In this document: positions 7,056 to 13,700 of the stretch, one piece after another | Layout: every line of letters starts with the position of its first letter | How positions within the stretch are numbered: position 1 is the stretch's first letter | Translations under genes and position numbers: made by a program | The notes under the pieces: generated by a model | Told to the model about the DNA's origin: nothing | The model's database searches: none | What the model saw: the letters and a program-made list of their open reading frames with translations, nothing else | NCBI GenBank assembly: GCA_936943465.1 | Contig: CAKZJN010000016.1 | Coordinates: 1 to 15,107, forward strand | Length of the DNA stretch: 15,107 bases | DNA from: an uncultured Rhodoferax sp. | Lineage (GTDB): Bacteria; Pseudomonadota; Gammaproteobacteria; Burkholderiales; Burkholderiaceae_C | Direction: 5' to 3'

Positions 7056-8524
7056 TTCAGCCTCCTTCCGCCCCACTGCACGGGGTCACCGGGGTAACCC
7101 AGCGCTTTCCAATCCAGTCGCGCCGGGTTTGCAGAGTCGCGTTTGCCGCCGGCGTTATGGCAGTCATCGCAATGCAGCGCAGCGTCCGAGTCCTGCACCA
7201 TGTGGGTGGTGGCCCAGTACATGACGGTTTCGGTAAAGCCGTATTGGCCGCTGTAGGCCAGCCCGGTGATGGGTGCGGCCATCTCAAACGACTTGTTCCA
7301 GTCAAAGGTGGTCCAGAAACCGCCTTTTCCCGCAGTAACCGGCTGCAGCAGGTAGCCGTTGACCTTGTCATAGGGTTGCTTTGCGGTGTGCACTTTGAAG
7401 GGGAAGATGCGCGCCTTCGGATCGGCAATGGAGCCGGCCGGCTTGTTGATGTAGGTCGGGCCGCTCTGGGCAATCGGGTCGCCCAAGATGTAGCGGTACT
7501 CGTTGCTGCCGTTGAACCACAGGTAGGTGGGCGCAAAGTCGGAGGCGTAGCTGAACTCGCCCTTGATCTTCAGGTAGGTGAAGTGGTCGTCCTCGCGGCC
7601 CTTCTGGCCGGCCTTGGACCAGTCCCAAGTGACTTTGGTCGGCTCCTCGCGGGCCATCGCCGGAATGTGGCAGGTCTGGCAGGCCACGCTGGTCAGGTGC
7701 TTGTTGATGCGTTCATCGTCGTGCACCACGCCCTTGTGGCACTGCTCGCAGGAGGCCTGCTCGGCCGGGTCAATGCGGAAGTTGTCAGCCACCATGCGGC
7801 CCAGGATCTGGTGCTTGCGGGTGACATGGCAGTCGCTGCATTGCAGGTTGTACTTGCCACCCATGTGGACGTCGAGCGAGCGGCTGGGGAAATACAGGCT
7901 CTCGTCCAGATCGCCGTGCTTGACGCCATTGCCGCCACCGCCATCAAAGTGGCACTTGCCGCAGTTTTCGCGGGTGGTGGCGCGCACGCTGCGGGCGGCT
8001 GCCAGCAGGTCCACCTTGGGACCGGGGTTGCCCCATAAGGCCTTGGAGTAAGTGCCCGGATCGGCATGGCAGACCAGGCAGTCCACGTTCTCGGCGTTGG
8101 CCTGCTGCTTGGCGCGACCCTCTTCCCAGCCGTAACCCACGTGGCAGGCCATGCACTTGTTTTCGTTGCCCTGTGTGCCGATGCAGAAGTTGTTGATCTG
8201 GTTGATCTTGCCAATCGTCACCGGCTCCTTGCGCCAGCCCACCACCGCAGGTTTGGACTCCCAGGTCCAGTGCGAGGTTTTCATCACATCCGTGGCGGCA
8301 TCCTTGTGGCAAGCCAGGCAGGCACGGGTGACTTCCTGCCCGGTCTTGAACGGCCCTTTGACGATATCGTGGTGGTCCACATGGGCCGCCTTCATGGGCA
8401 AGGCCGCAGCCGGTTGCACCTTGGGCGCTTGTGTGGGACGGGTCAGGTAGGCGAACGGCACCGCAATCAACAGCACGATGACCGCAAGCCCGAGAGGCCA
8501 GTTTGAATGGTGTGGTTTGTTCAT
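7052..8524 (-). CDS. Octaheme c-type cytochrome, octaheme tetrathionate reductase (OTR) family
   Basis: The 490-residue protein has an N-terminal hydrophobic anchor at about residues 9-28 without an obvious cleavage site. Eight CxxCH heme sites begin at Cys69, 124, 149, 188, 229, 259, 282 and 452. Family-typical stretches include MKTSHWTWES (81-90), NNFCIGTQGNENKCMACH (111-128, with an extra Cys114), HLTSVACQTCHIPAM (276-290) and ALHCDDCHN near 449-457. The motif number and spacing fit the OTR family. Shewanella OTR reduces tetrathionate and also nitrite and hydroxylamine in vitro, at a Lys-ligated second heme. The in vivo substrate is unsettled. Here YeeE/YedE neighbours favour a sulfur compound. 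It should face the periplasm, tethered to the inner membrane, and accept electrons from the fusion encoded immediately downstream. The start ATG at 8522-8524 has only a weak ribosome site. Confidence 0.93.
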   Translation of the reverse strand: MNKPHHSNWPLGLAVIVLLIAVPFAYLTRPTQAPKVQPAAALPMKAAHVDHHDIVKGPFKTGQEVTRACLACHKDAATDVMKTSHWTWESKPAVVGWRKEPVTIGKINQINNFCIGTQGNENKCMACHVGYGWEEGRAKQQANAENVDCLVCHADPGTYSKALWGNPGPKVDLLAAARSVRATTRENCGKCHFDGGGGNGVKHGDLDESLYFPSRSLDVHMGGKYNLQCSDCHVTRKHQILGRMVADNFRIDPAEQASCEQCHKGVVHDDERINKHLTSVACQTCHIPAMAREEPTKVTWDWSKAGQKGREDDHFTYLKIKGEFSYASDFAPTYLWFNGSNEYRYILGDPIAQSGPTYINKPAGSIADPKARIFPFKVHTAKQPYDKVNGYLLQPVTAGKGGFWTTFDWNKSFEMAAPITGLAYSGQYGFTETVMYWATTHMVQDSDAALHCDDCHNAGGKRDSANPARLDWKALGYPGDPVQWGGRRLK

Positions 8525-8593
8525 GGACAGCCCGAAAGGTTCAAGACGGCATATACCCGTGACAGTATTTTTACCGGTCTGGAGTATATATCC

Positions 8594-8607
8594 CTGATGT
8601 AGATCAA
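8594..8607 (-). promoter_or_regulatory. FNR-type operator upstream of the octaheme cytochrome gene
   Basis: Reading on the minus strand, TTGAT-CTAC-ATCAG matches the FNR consensus at nine of ten defined bases. It lies 70-83 bases before the start codon at 8524. A possible -10 element AATACT (8569-8564) would put the operator centre near -43, close to the -41.5 of class II activated promoters. A better-matching TATACT (8588-8583) would instead place it between -35 and -10, which would fit repression. The 3-hydroxybutyryl-CoA dehydrogenase gene on the other side starts 138 bases away. Confidence 0.6.
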
Positions 8608-8744
8608 GGTTGCGGTATTGAACGGCCCGCTACCGCATGAAATCCGTCCGACTGGCACCCGCCGACGGCACTTCAGCAGGCAGTGCGTAAGGGATCTCTG
8701 CCCGTTTCGCCATTACAGTTGCGTTTTCACGAAAGGGTTCGAAT

Positions 8745-9593
8745 ATGAAGATTGAGAAGGTTGGCATTGTGGGTGCCGGCACCATGGGCAACGGCATTGC
8801 ACAGGCTTGCGCGGTTTCTGGCATTCAGGTGGTGATGGTCGATATTTCGGACGCCGCCGTGAGCAAAGGCATTGCCACCATTGCGGGCAGCCTGGAGCGC
8901 CTGATCAAGAAAGAAAAGCTGAGCGTGGCCGACCGCGACGCGGCCATGGCGCGCATTCAGGGCAGCACCCGCTACGAAGACCTGGCCTCGGCCCAACTGG
9001 TCATTGAAGCCGCCACCGAGAACTACGACCTGAAGGTCAAGATCGTCAAGCAGATCGACGCGCTGGTGGGCCCGGACGTCATCATTGCGTCCAACACCTC
9101 GTCGATCTCCATTACCAAACTGGCCGCCGTTACCGGCCGTGCCGACCGCTTTATCGGCATGCACTTTTTCAACCCGGTGCCGATGATGGCGCTGGTCGAA
9201 ATCATTCGCGGCCTGCAAACCAGCGATGCCACCCACGGCGCTGTGCACGCACTGGCGCAAAACCTGGGCAAGTCACCCATCACCGTGAAAAACGCGCCCG
9301 GCTTTGTGGTGAACCGCATTCTGGTTCCCATGATCAACGAGGCGTTTTTTGTGTTGGCCGAAGGGCTCGCCACGCCGGAAGATATTGACGCCGGCATGAA
9401 GCTGGGCTGCAACCAGCCGATCGGCCCGCTGGCACTGGCCGACATGATTGGCTTGGACGTGTGCCTGGCCGTGATGGATGTGTACCTGCAGGAGTTTGGC
9501 GACAGCAAGTACCGCCCCTGCCCGCTGCTCAAAGAGATGGTGGCCGCCGGCCGCCTGGGCCGCAAATCCGGCCAGGGCGTTTACTTCTACTGA
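8745..9593 (+). CDS. hbd: 3-hydroxybutyryl-CoA dehydrogenase
   Basis: At 282 residues the protein has the full usual length of the family. It catalyses NAD(P)-linked interconversion of 3-hydroxyacyl-CoA (mainly C4) and 3-ketoacyl-CoA in the cytoplasm, in butanoate, polyhydroxybutyrate or aromatic-acid metabolism. The N-terminal Rossmann fold has GAGTMG at 10-15 and an Asp after beta-2 (VDIS, Asp33). Catalytic residues are visible: Ser119 in NTSS, His140 in GMHFFNPVPMM, Glu152 in VEII and Asn190 in GFVVNR. The C-terminal domain carries the family stretch QPIGPLALADMIGLD, and the protein ends GRKSGQGVYFY. A GAAAGG ribosome site precedes the ATG at 8745. It is transcribed alone, divergent from the cytochrome cluster and convergent with the DsbA-like gene 29 bases away. 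The exact chain-length preference and symbol (hbd, paaH or mmgB) are not certain. Confidence 0.93.
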   Translation: MKIEKVGIVGAGTMGNGIAQACAVSGIQVVMVDISDAAVSKGIATIAGSLERLIKKEKLSVADRDAAMARIQGSTRYEDLASAQLVIEAATENYDLKVKIVKQIDALVGPDVIIASNTSSISITKLAAVTGRADRFIGMHFFNPVPMMALVEIIRGLQTSDATHGAVHALAQNLGKSPITVKNAPGFVVNRILVPMINEAFFVLAEGLATPEDIDAGMKLGCNQPIGPLALADMIGLDVCLAVMDVYLQEFGDSKYRPCPLLKEMVAAGRLGRKSGQGVYFY

Positions 9594-9622
9594 GCCGCCT
9601 AGGGTTGCCGGGACAGCGCAGT

Positions 9623-10273
9623 TCAGCGCGTCCTGGCGACCTCGTCCGCCACCAGTTTCTGGAGTTGCTCCAGCCCGAACGAGGGCAAGGGCCGGCCGTT
9701 CACAAAGTATTCGGGCGTTTGAGACACGCCCAGGGTATTGGCATCTGCCAGGTCCTGCGCGATGGCTTTTTGCACTTCCGGTGCGGTCATATCGAAGGCC
9801 AGGTGCTCCAGATTCAGACCCCGGCCTTCCAGATACTTCCAGGCCAGGTCAATCTTGGCGACATGGTTCGACGCCCAATCGTCCTGCCCCTCAAACAAGC
9901 CTTCCAGCGCCGGCCAGAACCTGCCCTGGCGGTGCGCTGCCGCCAAGGCCGCAACCACCTTGTCGGAGCCCTGGTGGAAGGGCGCGTAGCGCATCACCAG
10001 CCGGATGCGTCCGGGGTTCTGCGCCATGAGCTTCTTCACCTCAGGGTAAAACTGCCGGCAGGTGCCGCAGGCCGGGTCAAAAAATTCCACGATCACCACC
10101 GGCGCGTTGGCATCGCCTTCGCTGGGTGAATGGGCGTGAATCAGTGCACCGGGATCTGCCATCACGGCCGCAGCCATCGGGTCGGCTGGCGGCGCAGCCC
10201 GCCACCAGAGAAGGATGGCAACGAGTGCAAGCAAGGCGGCTATCGCCACGCCAAGGGCGGCTTTTCTGGGCAT
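9623..10273 (-). CDS. DsbA-like thiol:disulfide oxidoreductase (membrane-anchored, periplasmic)
   Basis: The 216-residue protein begins with a positively charged end and one hydrophobic segment at about residues 5-24, serving as a signal anchor. A thioredoxin-fold domain follows. The active site CGTC lies at 69-72 in FFDPACGTCRQFYPEV, and the cis-Pro loop at 185-188 reads QTPE. A helical insertion sits between, as in DsbA/BdbD-type proteins. It should exchange disulfides in periplasmic proteins. The CGTC dipeptide differs from the CPHC of E. coli DsbA, so whether it acts as oxidant, reductant or isomerase is open. The ATG at 10271-10273 lies 3 bases after the ilvD stop, so the two are very probably co-transcribed, an odd pairing with amino-acid synthesis. 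A possible helper role in cytochrome c maturation for the nearby cluster is speculation. Confidence 0.88.
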   Translation of the reverse strand: MPRKAALGVAIAALLALVAILLWWRAAPPADPMAAAVMADPGALIHAHSPSEGDANAPVVIVEFFDPACGTCRQFYPEVKKLMAQNPGRIRLVMRYAPFHQGSDKVVAALAAAHRQGRFWPALEGLFEGQDDWASNHVAKIDLAWKYLEGRGLNLEHLAFDMTAPEVQKAIAQDLADANTLGVSQTPEYFVNGRPLPSFGLEQLQKLVADEVARTR

Positions 10274-10276
10274 AAA

Positions 10277-12133
10277 TCAGTCCAGCAAAGACAAATCGCG
10301 CACAGCACCCTTGTCCGCCGACATCACCAGCTTGGCGTAGGCCTTGAGCGCGGCCGACACCTTGCGCGGGCGCGGCAGTGCCGGCTTCCAGCCCAGGGCG
10401 TCCTGCTCGGCACGGCGCTTGGCCAGTTCTTCGTCACTCACCAGCACATTGATGCTGCGGTTCGGAATGTCGATGCGGATGCGGTCGCCGTTTTTCACCA
10501 AGCCAATCGCGCCACCAGCGGCGGCTTCGGGTGAAGCGTGGCCGATGGACAGACCCGAGGTGCCACCCGAGAAGCGGCCATCGGTCAGCAGCGCGCAGGC
10601 TTTGCCCAGGCCCTTGGATTTGATGTAGCTGGTGGGGTACAGCATTTCCTGCATGCCGGGGCCGCCCTTGGGGCCTTCGTAGCGCACGATCACCACATCA
10701 CCGGCCACCACCTGGTCGGCCAGAATGTGCTCCACCGCTTCGTCCTGGCTTTCCACCACGTGGGCGGGGCCCTCAAACACCAGCAGGCTGTCGTCCACAC
10801 CGGCGGTCTTGACCACGCAGCCGTTGAGCGCAATGTTGCCGACCAACACGGCCAGGCCGCCTTCTTTGCTAAAGGCGTGCTCATGCGAGCGGATGCAGCC
10901 TTCGGCGCGGTCAGCATCCAGGCTGGGCCAACGGGCCGCCTGGCTGAAGGCCACTTGCGTAGGAATGCCGCCGGGGCCGGCCATGTAAAAGGTCTTGACT
11001 GCGTCCGAGGGGTTGCGGGCAATGTCCCACTGGTCCAGCGCGTCTTTCATGGTCTTGGCGTGCACGGTAGGCACGTCGGTGTGCAGGCGGCCTGCGCGAT
11101 CGAGTTCACCCAGAATGCCCATGATGCCGCCTGCGCGGTGCACGTCTTCAATGTGGTACTTGTTGGTGTTGGGGGCGACCTTGCACAACTGCGGCACGAT
11201 CTTGGACATGCGGTCGATGTCGGCCATGGTGAAGTCGATTTCGGCTTCCTGGGCGATGGCCAGAATGTGCAGAATGGTGTTGGTGGAGCCGCCCATGGCG
11301 ATGTCCAGGGCGATGGCATTTTCAAACGCCTTGAAGCCCATGGAGCGCGGCAGGATGCTGCTGTCTTCCTGCTCGTAATAGCGCTTGCACAGTTCCACCG
11401 CCAGATGCCCGGCGCGCTTGAACAGTTGCTCGCGGTCGGCGTGGGTGGCCACCACGGTGCCGTTGCCGGGCAGGGACAAGCCCAGCGCCTCGGTCAGGCA
11501 GTTCATGGAGTTGGCGGTAAACATGCCCGAGCAAGAGCCGCAAGTCGGGCAGGCAGAACGCTCCACTTCGGCCACATCGGCGTCGCTCACCTTGCTGTCA
11601 GCGGCCATCACCATGGCGTCGATCAGGTCCAGCTTCTTAAACTCAATGGTCTGGGTGCTGGGGTTGAGCAACTTGGCCTTGCCGGCTTCCATCGGGCCGC
11701 CGGACACAAACACCACCGGAATATTCAGGCGCATGGCGGCCATCAGCATGCCGGGGGTGATCTTGTCGCAGTTGGAGATGCAGACCATGGCGTCGGCGCA
11801 GTGGGCGTTGACCATGTATTCCACGCTGTCGGCAATGATGTCGCGGCTGGGCAGCGAATACAGCATGCCGTCGTGGCCCATGGCGATGCCATCGTCCACG
11901 GCAATGGTGTTGAACTCCTTGGCCACACCGCCCGCCGCTTCAATTTCGCGCGCCACCAGTTGGCCCAAATCCTTCAGGTGCACGTGTCCCGGCACGAACT
12001 GGGTGAAGCTGTTGACCACCGCAATGATCGGCTTGCTGAAATCGGCGTCCTTCATGCCGGTGGCGCGCCACAGGGAGCGGGCACCCGCCATATTGCGGCC
12101 GGCGGTGGAGGTTTTGGAACGGTATTGGGGCAT
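10277..12133 (-). CDS. ilvD: Dihydroxy-acid dehydratase
   Basis: The 618-residue protein is nearly the same length as E. coli IlvD (616). It dehydrates 2,3-dihydroxy-isovalerate and 2,3-dihydroxy-3-methylvalerate to the 2-keto acids in valine, leucine and isoleucine synthesis, in the cytoplasm, using an Fe-S cluster. Cluster ligands are visible at Cys122 (SNCDKITPGML) and Cys195 (ACPTCGSCSGMFTANSMNCL region). The Mg-binding Asp81 in VDDGIAMGHDGM and a Lys at 124 are also present. The GRFSGGTSG motif and the rest of the C-terminal domain are intact. The start is the ATG at 12131-12133, giving the family N-terminus MPQYRSKTSTAGRNMAGAR. An upstream in-frame extension to 12340 reads through the intergenic region and the hemerythrin start and is not credible. 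It is divergent from the hemerythrin gene and followed 3 bases later by the DsbA-like gene. Confidence 0.97.
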   Translation of the reverse strand: MPQYRSKTSTAGRNMAGARSLWRATGMKDADFSKPIIAVVNSFTQFVPGHVHLKDLGQLVAREIEAAGGVAKEFNTIAVDDGIAMGHDGMLYSLPSRDIIADSVEYMVNAHCADAMVCISNCDKITPGMLMAAMRLNIPVVFVSGGPMEAGKAKLLNPSTQTIEFKKLDLIDAMVMAADSKVSDADVAEVERSACPTCGSCSGMFTANSMNCLTEALGLSLPGNGTVVATHADREQLFKRAGHLAVELCKRYYEQEDSSILPRSMGFKAFENAIALDIAMGGSTNTILHILAIAQEAEIDFTMADIDRMSKIVPQLCKVAPNTNKYHIEDVHRAGGIMGILGELDRAGRLHTDVPTVHAKTMKDALDQWDIARNPSDAVKTFYMAGPGGIPTQVAFSQAARWPSLDADRAEGCIRSHEHAFSKEGGLAVLVGNIALNGCVVKTAGVDDSLLVFEGPAHVVESQDEAVEHILADQVVAGDVVIVRYEGPKGGPGMQEMLYPTSYIKSKGLGKACALLTDGRFSGGTSGLSIGHASPEAAAGGAIGLVKNGDRIRIDIPNRSINVLVSDEELAKRRAEQDALGWKPALPRPRKVSAALKAYAKLVMSADKGAVRDLSLLD

Positions 12134-12232
12134 GGTTGAATTCTTTCGGGCTGGGGGCAAGCGGGGCACGGGCGCCCTGTCTCCTGCGTGAACCAACGAT
12201 TTTATGACGCCACGGCAATACCTACTTTTAGC

Positions 12233-12274
12233 GTGACTTTGATCAAGTCCAACGTCGCACAAAGCGGCGATACT
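12233..12274 (+). promoter_or_regulatory. Possible FNR-type promoter of the bacteriohemerythrin gene
   Basis: GTGAC-TTTG-ATCAA at 12233-12246 matches the FNR consensus at eight of ten bases, with a perfect right half. A -10-like GATACT (4 of 6) lies at 12269-12274. The spacing puts the operator centre at -41.5 relative to a start at 12281, which is the class II FNR geometry. A palindromic TTGATCAA also lies here (12239-12246). The left half-site is poor, so this is tentative. Confidence 0.35.
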
Positions 12275-12299
12275 GAGCGCCACTTCAAAGGACCTCGCC

Positions 12300-12701
12300 A
12301 TGAACTTGTTTGTCTGGACCGAGTCGCTTGCCACCGGCAACCCCTACATTGACGACGACCACCATGAATTGGTCCGCCGGATCAATGCGGTGCTGGAAGC
12401 CATCGCCCTGCAACAGGGCAACCCGGCCTTGGGTGTGGTCGTCCAGAATTTGATCGCCTTTGTAGATGAGCACTTTGCCCGCGAAGAGTTCGAGATGCGA
12501 CGCATCCAATACACCGCGCTGGAAGTCCATTGCCAGGCCCATTCTGACCTGATCCGCCAACTGCAAGAGCAACTGGACGCCCTGCAGGCCAGCCAGACGA
12601 TTGATCAAATGGCGCTGTACAAGTTCTTGACCTGGTGGATCAAGGACCACATCCGCGATTTGGACAAACCCCTGGCTACTGCTCTTTCCGAGGCGGGTTG
12701 A
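12300..12701 (+). CDS. Bacteriohemerythrin (single-domain O2-binding di-iron protein)
   Basis: The 133-residue protein is a complete four-helix hemerythrin domain. All seven expected di-iron ligands are present: His21 (in IDDDHHEL), His58 and Glu62 (HFAREEFEM), His77 and His81 (HCQAHSDL), and His117 and Asp122 (HIRDLD). The opening FVWTESLATGNPYID is the usual bacteriohemerythrin N-terminus. Such proteins bind O2 reversibly and are thought to store, deliver or sense oxygen in the cytoplasm; some also affect NO or redox signalling. The ATG at 12300 has AAGGA just upstream. It is divergent from ilvD and 33 bases before the acetyltransferase gene, so the two may share a transcript. The upstream region has a possible FNR-type site, which would suit an oxygen-responsive gene. 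Confidence 0.94.
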   Translation: MNLFVWTESLATGNPYIDDDHHELVRRINAVLEAIALQQGNPALGVVVQNLIAFVDEHFAREEFEMRRIQYTALEVHCQAHSDLIRQLQEQLDALQASQTIDQMALYKFLTWWIKDHIRDLDKPLATALSEAG

Positions 12702-12734
12702 AACGGCCCGTTGGCATGTCACTAAGATGCCTCT

Positions 12735-13181
12735 ATGACCATCCGCATTGCCCAAGCTTCTGATTTTGCAAACTGGCTGCCCCTTTGGAAGGCCTATCAG
12801 GTCTTTTACAAGACCGAAATTCCGGACGCAGTGACCGAACAAACCTGGAACCGGTTCATGGACCCGAACGAACCCATGCACTGCGCGGTTGCGGAACAAG
12901 ACGGGGCCTTGGTCGGCATGGTGCATTACATCGCCCACCGCAGTTGCTGGACGCAGGGAGACTACCTCTACCTGCAAGACCTGTTCACACAGCCATCGGT
13001 CCGGGGCCAGGGCTTTGGTCGCGCGCTGATTGAACACGTTTATGCCTTTGCAGAAAGCCAAGGCGCTGCCCGGGTTTGGTGGTTAACCCACGAGAGCAAT
13101 CAGCAGGCCATGCACCTGTACGACCGCATCGCCGACAAGAGCGGCTTCATCCAGTACCGCAAGATCATTCCCGCGCCCTGA
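12735..13181 (+). CDS. GNAT family N-acetyltransferase
   Basis: The 148-residue protein matches a single GNAT domain. The acetyl-CoA binding motif A is QPSVRGQGFGRALIEHV at about 87-103, with RGQGFG at 90-95. Motif B follows, with the typical ESNQQAMHLYDRIADKSGFIQY near 120-141. The N-terminal RIAQASDFANWLPLW is the usual start for this group. It should transfer an acetyl group from acetyl-CoA to an amine; the substrate cannot be read from the sequence. The start is the ATG at 12735, with no strong ribosome site, 33 bases after the hemerythrin stop. A hairpin follows its stop codon. Confidence 0.93.
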   Translation: MTIRIAQASDFANWLPLWKAYQVFYKTEIPDAVTEQTWNRFMDPNEPMHCAVAEQDGALVGMVHYIAHRSCWTQGDYLYLQDLFTQPSVRGQGFGRALIEHVYAFAESQGAARVWWLTHESNQQAMHLYDRIADKSGFIQYRKIIPAP

Positions 13182-13189
13182 CTGAGCCT

Positions 13190-13215
13190 GCGCAGGGCCT
13201 GATCAGGCTCTGCGC
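13190..13215 (+). terminator. Strong hairpin after the acetyltransferase gene, possible terminator
   Basis: A 26-base inverted repeat, GCGCAGGGCCTGA then TCAGGCTCTGCGC, pairs along its full 13 bases with one G-T wobble. It begins 8 bases after the stop codon at 13181. T-runs occur only further on (13238-13242 and 13246-13251), so it is not a textbook intrinsic terminator. It may act as a transcript 3' end or a protein-binding palindrome. The remaining DNA up to the PilZ gene is AT-richer than its surroundings and may hold that gene's promoter. Confidence 0.45.
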
Positions 13216-13323
13216 CTGGGTCGGCATTTGAAAGGCGTTTTTCAGTTTTTTAGCCGGTTTGACCCAGCCCGCTCGGCCCCGCACTATTCCCGTGTTTCTT
13301 GATTACTGGAATTTGTTTTGCCA

Positions 13324-13680
13324 ATGCGTGAATTTATGGAGGTCGCGCCCGCGCGTGAGCTCAGCGAACTTAGAGCCAGTGCGCGCATCCGGGTCAACGG
13401 TTGGGCCACCGTCCGACAAACCGCCAGCCCCGCTTACAAAGCACGCCTGTTTGACCTCTCGACGGAGGGCGCTTCCCTGTTCCTGGACGACCAACTGCCG
13501 CTACGCCAGACCTATCACCTGACCCTGGGTGGGTACCGCAATGGCCGCATGGTTGAAGTGCAGGTACAGGCGCTGTGCCTGCACGCCACGCTGGTCGGCG
13601 CCAGCGGCTTCAAGCACGGCTTCTATTTTCAGAACTTCCGGCAAGGCAGCCCGTCGGACATCGGCGCATTTCTTGGCTGA
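13324..13680 (+). CDS. PilZ domain protein (probable c-di-GMP receptor)
   Basis: The 118-residue protein is a stand-alone PilZ domain. It shows both binding signatures: RxxxR at Arg17-Arg21 (LRASARIRV) and D/NxSxxG at Asp44-Gly49 (FDLSTEGASLFL). The beta-barrel strands continue to about residue 105 (GFYFQNF). PilZ proteins bind cyclic di-GMP and relay it to motility, adhesion or exopolysaccharide systems. The start chosen is the ATG at 13324; a second in-frame ATG at 13336 is possible, and neither has a clear ribosome site. No diguanylate cyclase or target gene is visible in the window, so the pathway it serves is unknown. It converges on the RibD-C gene 20 bases away. Confidence 0.88.
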   Translation: MREFMEVAPARELSELRASARIRVNGWATVRQTASPAYKARLFDLSTEGASLFLDDQLPLRQTYHLTLGGYRNGRMVEVQVQALCLHATLVGASGFKHGFYFQNFRQGSPSDIGAFLG

Positions 13681-13700
13681 AGCAAACTGACCTCGGGCCG

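Noticed and set aside
7157..8038. 293-codon open frame on the plus strand, antisense to the octaheme cytochrome gene
   Set aside because: It is low in complexity (Val/Ala/Gly) with no domain and no ribosome site. The minus strand carries eight heme motifs.
8583..8588. TATACT on the minus strand as the -10 element of the cytochrome operon
   Set aside because: It is a good hexamer, but no -35 element lies at the right distance and it would place the FNR site between -35 and -10. It was kept only as an alternative and not annotated as a promoter.
10538..12139. 533-codon open frame on the plus strand, antisense to ilvD
   Set aside because: It is rich in His, Gly, Ala and Val and shows no family features. 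The opposite strand encodes intact IlvD.
12239..12246. TTGATCAA palindrome as a complete FNR site
   Set aside because: It lacks the 4-base spacer between half-sites. Only the looser reading GTGAC-TTTG-ATCAA has the right spacing.
12134..12340. N-terminal extension of IlvD
   Set aside because: It would cross the intergenic promoter region and the start of the hemerythrin gene. IlvD homology begins at the ATG at 12133.
13259..13522. 87-codon open frame overlapping the PilZ gene start
   Set aside because: It overlaps the well-supported PilZ frame and has no domain features.
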